Assembly (NCBI GenBank): GCA_038503065.1
Contig: JBCAMK010000003.1
Span: 1,612,001-1,676,000, forward strand
Length of the DNA: 64,000 nucleotides
Reading direction: 5' to 3'
Source: Paragyromitra xinjiangensis
Lineage: Eukaryota; Ascomycota; Pezizomycetes; Pezizales; Discinaceae
In this document: one piece after another, positions 59,861 through 64,000 of the stretch
Layout: every line of letters starts with the position of its first letter
How positions within the stretch are numbered: the stretch's first letter is position 1
Position numbers and translations under genes: made by a program
The notes under the pieces: generated by a model
Seen by the model: only the letters and a program-made list of their open reading frames with translations
Told to the model about the DNA's origin: nothing
Databases searched by the model: none

Positions 59861-60244
59861 ATGAGTTCCGTCCCTCAATGTGGCTTTTTCTCTGATTCTA
59901 GCTCTGGCTCTAGTTTTGATTCTGATTCTGACTCTGGCTATGGCTCTGGTTCTGACTCTGGTTCTGACTCTGGCTACTCCTACGGCTCTGACGTTGATTC
60001 TGGTTACGGTTCTGGTTCTGACTCTGACTCTGACTCTGACTCTGGCTATGCTTCTGATTATAGTAATAATTATGGCTCTAGTTCGGACTCTGGTTCTGGT
60101 TCTGGTTCTGGTTCTGACCTCAGCTACAGCGGCGGCTTCTACAACTATCTCTCTGACGCTGATTCTGGCTCTGACTACAGCTATGTTTTTGATTTTTTCC
60201 AAGAGAGTGATTTCGGGTTCAAGAAGTTATTTGGTGATGAGTGA
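59861..60244 (+). CDS. Small Ser/Asp/Gly/Tyr-repeat protein (127 aa)
   Basis: An intronless frame with a good start context (CAAACAAA before ATG) and a TATA box upstream. After a short unique N-terminus (MSSVPQCGFFSD), the protein is built of Ser-Gly and Ser-Asp dipeptides with regularly placed Tyr (SGYGSGSDSGSDSGYSYGSD). It then ends in a unique aromatic segment (FFQESDFGFKKLFGDE). It has no signal peptide and is highly acidic. The repeat is a hexanucleotide TCTGAC/TCTGGT family, which also keeps the other frames on both strands open. I prefer this frame because it is the one with the strong start context, and the unique ends look protein-like. The function is unknown; SD-repeat sequences can bind calcium or form phase-separating, phosphorylatable tails. 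It may be recently arisen. Confidence 0.6.
   Translation: MSSVPQCGFFSDSSSGSSFDSDSDSGYGSGSDSGSDSGYSYGSDVDSGYGSGSDSDSDSDSGYASDYSNNYGSSSDSGSGSGSGSDLSYSGGFYNYLSDADSGSDYSYVFDFFQESDFGFKKLFGDE
59890..60170 (+). repeat. TCTGAC/TCTGGT hexanucleotide repeat array (imperfect)
   Basis: About 280 bp of imperfect six-base units (TCTGGC, TCTGAC, TCTGGT, GATTCT) within the Ser/Asp-repeat gene. Variation is mainly at the last two bases, switching between Asp and Gly codons while Ser is nearly always TCT. Confidence 0.85.
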
Positions 60245-60769
60245 TCGGGAATTGGGTTTATGTTATAGTTATCATTCGGTGTTGATTGCCTGATGTGGTG
60301 GAATTTGGGCTGTTAGAGAATATGATGTTTATCTAGATGACGAAATAAACTGGCGGTGTTGCTCCTACACTTCATATATTTAATCTACGTGAATTTTAGC
60401 TCTTTCAGATTAGGAACTAAATACAAATAAGGGTAGGATTCGAGTCCTAGCTGCTGGGTATATAATTAATGGTGATCAGGTTAATAGAGGGTAGTTGGTA
60501 AAAAATTGCAAGCTGTTGCGTGTAGTTTCTCCCTAGGGAGATAGGTATTTACCCTCGTTGTTTATTGTAAGTATGGAGTTATGACTCCGGTGCTATGGGA
60601 TTTTTGACGTTTTAGGGTGTGTCCATCTTAGTATGTAGCTCCAACCTTAAGTATTCTTAGAGGCTATGTATGAAATCTCACCTCACTCTCCACTAGCTAG
60701 GAATTGGACCATCTCATCTTATTGTAGTTAGTCTATAAGATAGATAACAAATTTTGGGGGTGTTTGTGG

Positions 60770-61193
60770 TATTACATGACCTACATCATAATAGGGGGAT
60801 GTTATGACGTTGATATTTCGAGATCTCGTGGGGGCTTCGCCAATCGTGATCGTTGTTTGCACTCGGGCTTTGATCGTGATTCCGATTCGAAGTTGACGTG
60901 CGTAGCTTCGGCTTTGAGCCGATTTGGTGCTAAACGCGGCATTGGAGTCCGGTTTCGATCCGAGCTCCGATCTGAATCATTATGCGCCGTTGAACATCGA
61001 CTCCTATTCTGATCGGGATTCCGGCTATTTTGGTTCGGGGTCTAGCCTTGACTCGGATGATCCCATTTGTGGCCCTAATCTAGAGTGTCCCCGATTCGGC
61101 CTCTGGTATGGGCTGAGCGTAGGTTCGGATCTTGGCCCACATTTGAGTTCCGGTGCGAACGGTAGTTATTATTCGGCACTGAACAGTGAATAA
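60770..61193 (+). CDS. Possible two-exon Ser/Asp-rich protein, diverged relative of the 59861 gene
   Basis: One frame contains HSGFDRDSDSKLTC up to a donor-like GTAGCT (60902); a second frame starts after an acceptor-like GGAG (60947) with SGFDPSSDLNHY and runs to a TAA at 61191-61193 (YYSALNSE end). The 46-nt gap carries a GTGCTAAAC branch-like motif, and both sides are in phase zero, giving a continuous Ser/Asp/Gly-rich protein (SYSDRDSGYFGSGSSLDSDD). The resemblance in composition and order to the neighbouring Ser/Asp-repeat gene suggests a duplicated and diverged copy without the pure repeat. The start codon and donor are weak; it may be non-functional or spurious. Confidence 0.3.
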
Positions 61194-62633
61194 GGTAGGG
61201 GTGTAGTTGCTAAATGGCTGGAAATCTGTGATATGAGTTACACGTTCGGGTTGAGGCATCAGGCATCACCGTAATTTTTTCTGTAGATCAATTTATTAGT
61301 ACTAGCAAGAAGTTGCCCCACATTCCCGTAAAAATTGATTTCTTTCCCTTGAACGAATTGAAAGGGCTCTTACATGCCCCATGCGGTTCGACCCTTCGGC
61401 AACGTAGAGTTCGGGTTAGTTTGCCGGACATGACCTTTTGGTGTTGATAGCGATCTATCTCGTTGGTAGAGGATTGGCAGAAATACCTACCCAGAACGTC
61501 GGAGCTAGGGAACGTCGGAGCTCGTCCTATCTTGAGGGTTATCAAGACGAGTTCGTGATCAAATGGGACTCCCCTTTTTGAAATCGGTGTCAGGTGTTTT
61601 TTCGTACTGCATAGCAGCCTATAGCTTGGGGTCTAGCGTTTAGATCCTTGGTTCATGACTGGAAGATTAAGTTGCTTAAGATGGAGGCGGTCCACTCTGT
61701 CGAGATATACTACAGAGGCCATGTGTTGAGTTGGGAGTTGGGGGTTTCTGGCTTGGTTTGTAGGGGGTTTCCAGCGGGTATCGCTTTCCAAACCGGTTTT
61801 GAGCATGTGCCATTCCACACACCGTGCTCACAAATCCTGTGCGTACTCCCAAGACTTAGATGGAGAAACTAAGTGCCAGTGGAAGATAAGGGACACTATT
61901 GAACTTGGAAAATACTAGCAATTGAAGATTCCTGCTAGGAAGCTTAGTCCATGCTATAGATGGATCGCTCAGAGCGTTTCAGCAATTATATTCAATAAGA
62001 CTTTACGATAAGAATTCTGATAACTCAGCAATATTATGAGATGATTTTTATGGGTTATATGATGTGATAAGCTACATTCGTTTCCCCTCGAATTTTTGTG
62101 ATGTCAAAACTTGCAACAACCTTCCCACCACTCTTCCTCTATCGTGCACGGAAACACCGCCAGTGGTTTACGAGGTCAAGGAACTGGTACCACGAGATAT
62201 TAGCCAAAAAGCATTGGGCAGAGCACTGGGGATATTCGTCAAACATCCCTGTCTTCACGAGCTGTTGGTATGTCCGATGTTGTTTAGGGAACTAATAATA
62301 AAACAGCTTGGCAAAAGGTTGTCAAAAACAAGCCAACCACATGTAGCCTTGGCGCAGCTGTACTGCCTGCTTGGGTATGTTACTATTATAGGGGAATTAT
62401 TAGGCGTCCATTTGCGGCGTATTTCCTTGTCTCTGTTTCTCTTTGGACGCGTACTTGCATGAACAGGCAATTTCAAGTGTTTGGCATTATATGGGAAGTC
62501 ATGGCCAGGCTAACGGGTGAATACGGAAATCAATAGATTGACTAAATTCAGAGGTAGTGTCTAGTCTTGGAGCCGACTGCTGGTCTTCGCTAAATTATTA
62601 TAATAATTGTGACGAAGGACTGCTACTTGAACC

Positions 62634-62706
62634 GAGATTAAGTAATGTCAGATTTTTGTCTGGTTCATGCGGTGTTGCAAAAAAGCGGTTGACAATACTT
62701 AATCTC
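62634..62706. repeat. Imperfect inverted repeat (foldback)
   Basis: Arms GAGATTAAGTA (62634-62644) and TACTTAATCTC (62696-62706) are perfect complements. With one mismatch, the match extends inwards over ATGTCA/TGACAA, giving about 16 bp arms around a 40-nt loop. It could be a foldback or a remnant of a small inverted-repeat element; no target duplication was identified. Confidence 0.45.
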
Positions 62707-63543
62707 GCTCCAAGCATATGTACTATAGGTAAATCTGACAACATTTGGTGGTGGTGGTGGCAGCGCGGGAAACTCGAATCGTAGTATACTTCGGGGCCAA
62801 AATGATCCATGGGGATTATGATGGCAAGCGTACCGAAGACAAAGATCCCTCCGGAAGAGAGCAGGTCCATACTTAAACTATGGAGGGAGAACTGACCATA
62901 CAATGTCGGGCTTGAGCCTATGCGCTGCTAGGTGTCGTCAGATTCACTTATACCTATACCCATACTCTTCCGTGTCATTGCCGAGCCCCCATGAATCTTC
63001 ATCATCGTACAATTGCTGCTCCTGTTCGAGCACGGTTGGCTGGAAAATCAAATGCTCGGTTTCTGGTGGTGGGGTCCGCAGGGCTGTTTGCATGGAAAAT
63101 ATCTGGACGAGAGTCGTACCATGTCATGTGCATCGGTAGATGCGATAAAAGTGAAGTTTATGGATTGTTCCCCCAAGGGTTTCGAAGGTGCCGCTACTGC
63201 TAGGCACCCCTTCTACCTCTGCGCCTAGGCTCCTACCCACGACTCATCATTGTCATCAATACTCCTGCCCCTCTCAGCCTAGTCTAGCTGAGCCTAATGT
63301 TCACTAACATGTTCTACATCCTGGAATGAACCTCAAGCAGTCCATGTAGTTGGTGGGGTGGGGTAGTGGGTATCACTTAGGGTTTGTAGTAAAAAGTCAA
63401 GATACATCTCTGTCTTCGAAATTATGCAATCCAGGGATGCAATGTACTGGCCTGGGCCTAGCACAGCCAATTTTCTGAGTAGGTGAGATTAAATATGTTT
63501 CCATGCCAGCGGGATACAACGTTATATTACCGAGCAAAGGTGT

Positions 63544-64000
63544 AGACTGCCTCCCGATCTAGAGGTGCAGTTCCAAAATACCCTAGGGGTGTAAACTGCC
63601 CCCCTCTCACCCACCACGTAGATTTACAATATAACAAGACCCTATTTCATCACTACAACCACATTCCATCACATCTCGCTTGCTTGCAACATGTAGTCAC
63701 AAAGCAAAAAAAACGAGGTTGTTCTGCAAATTCTAGAAAGGAAAAAGGAGGTTAAGGCTCTTGTGAAGCTGCTAGAGCCCAAAATTGCAGCCGCTGCAGC
63801 CGGTCTGGTTATTATGTAATGACTTACAACACTCTCCCTACCTCAACACCTACAGTCTAGATCTCCACATTTGTAGTTTACTTGTAGAGTGCTCTTTTTT
63901 GCTTGACGATGTGGGGTTTGATATTTCACTTGGTACATCGAGGGGTAGTTTGCACCCCCGGGGTATTCTAGAACCGTACCTCTAAGTCGGGAGGCAGTCT
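63544..64000. mobile_element. Terminal-inverted-repeat DNA element, probably non-autonomous (right end at window edge)
   Basis: About 60-bp terminal inverted repeats: the left runs from 63544 (AGACTGCCTCCCGATCTAGA...) to about 63606, and the right, about 63940-64000, is its reverse complement, ending GGGAGGCAGTCT exactly at the window end. The two arms align with about ten differences, all transitions. The interior (about 330 bp) contains a leader-like AC-rich stretch, then ATG TAG at 63691-63696, then 40 open codons (EVVLQILERKKEVKALVKLL) to TAA at 63817-63819. This looks like a deletion derivative (MITE-like) of a cut-and-paste DNA transposon that kept the 5' leader and first codons of a gene. 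Target-site duplication cannot be checked because the right flank is missing. Confidence 0.75.

Larger units (their letters stand above)
60245..63543. other. Gene-poor region with a possible diverged Ser/Asp-rich gene
   Basis: No gene is firmly supported. A Ser/Asp-rich reading at 60800-61193 is listed separately. A direct duplication (AACGTCGGAGCT) appears near 61496-61527. An imperfect inverted repeat pair lies at 62634-62650 and 62691-62706. Other open frames (62064-62462 plus strand, 62598-62903 minus strand) have no recognisable content. Confidence 0.4.

Noticed and set aside
59852..60202. Arg/Thr/Val-repeat minus-strand frame and Leu/Thr-repeat plus-strand frame over the Ser/Asp array
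   Set aside because: Open only because the hexanucleotide repeat lacks stops in any frame; the Ser/Asp frame has the TATA box, start context and unique termini.
60425..60465. tRNA-like B box (GGATTCGAGTCC)
   Set aside because: No matching D arm, anticodon arm or acceptor stem could be drawn around it.

Overview
The window reads as nuclear DNA of a filamentous ascomycete (Pezizomycotina). Most genes are broken by 45-70 nt introns with GT donors, CTAAC/CTGAC-like branch points and YAG acceptors. Several families or architectures are typical of such fungi: fused MogA-MoeA cnxE, NIMA kinase, Sen1, an FMP46-like protein, a Mug72-like ketopantoate-reductase fold with a long disordered tail, and an ankyrin-BTB protein. 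Long gene-poor stretches around compact gene clusters would suit a large Pezizomycetes-type genome, but that placement is inference. Genes called from splice reconstruction were checked for reading phase across every junction. Layout: 0-2.2 kb is empty apart from simple repeats and a pyrimidine-rich leader; 2.2-3.0 kb encodes an unrecognised basic, disordered protein. A seven-exon DJ-1/PfpI gene lies at 5.3-6.3 kb. From 6.3 to 15.1 kb is a gene desert with scattered coding-like fragments, the best at 11.8-12.8 kb. The Mug72-like gene occupies 15.1-17.8 kb, followed by a second desert to 22 kb. The SUB2 RNA helicase (22.0-24.1 kb) and a THI6-like bifunctional thiamine protein with eroded active sites (24.9-26.9 kb) come next. 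From 27.6 to 47.2 kb is a dense housekeeping block: ELP4 (-), RPB8 (+), a Tnr3-type Nudix hydrolase (-), cnxE (+), a TDP2-like phosphodiesterase (-), FMP46 (+), NIMA kinase (-), SEN1 (-) and RPL9 (-). Three adjacent pairs are divergent with intergenic gaps of 135-190 bp. The 47.2-52.6 kb stretch holds no gene I can support. A large disordered coiled-coil protein lies at 52.7-54.6 kb, an ankyrin-BTB protein at 56.7-58.9 kb (-), and a Ser/Asp-repeat small protein at 59.9-60.2 kb, followed by a possible diverged neighbour at 60.8-61.2 kb. The window ends inside or at the edge of a terminal-inverted-repeat element (63544-64000). Functionally the dense block mixes transcription and RNA processing (RPB8, ELP4, SUB2, SEN1), translation (RPL9), cell cycle (NIMA), and cofactor metabolism (cnxE, thiamine-linked THI6-like and Nudix genes). 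I see no operon-like pathway cluster or secondary-metabolite cluster. The items I rate most worth following are: the THI6-like protein that has lost catalytic residues in both domains; the TIR element whose two ends differ only by transitions and whose small reading frame starts ATG-TAG; a 140-codon hydrophobic frame that continues in phase beyond the NIMA stop codon; the Ser/Asp-repeat gene; and a zinc knuckle in the C-terminal tail of Sen1.
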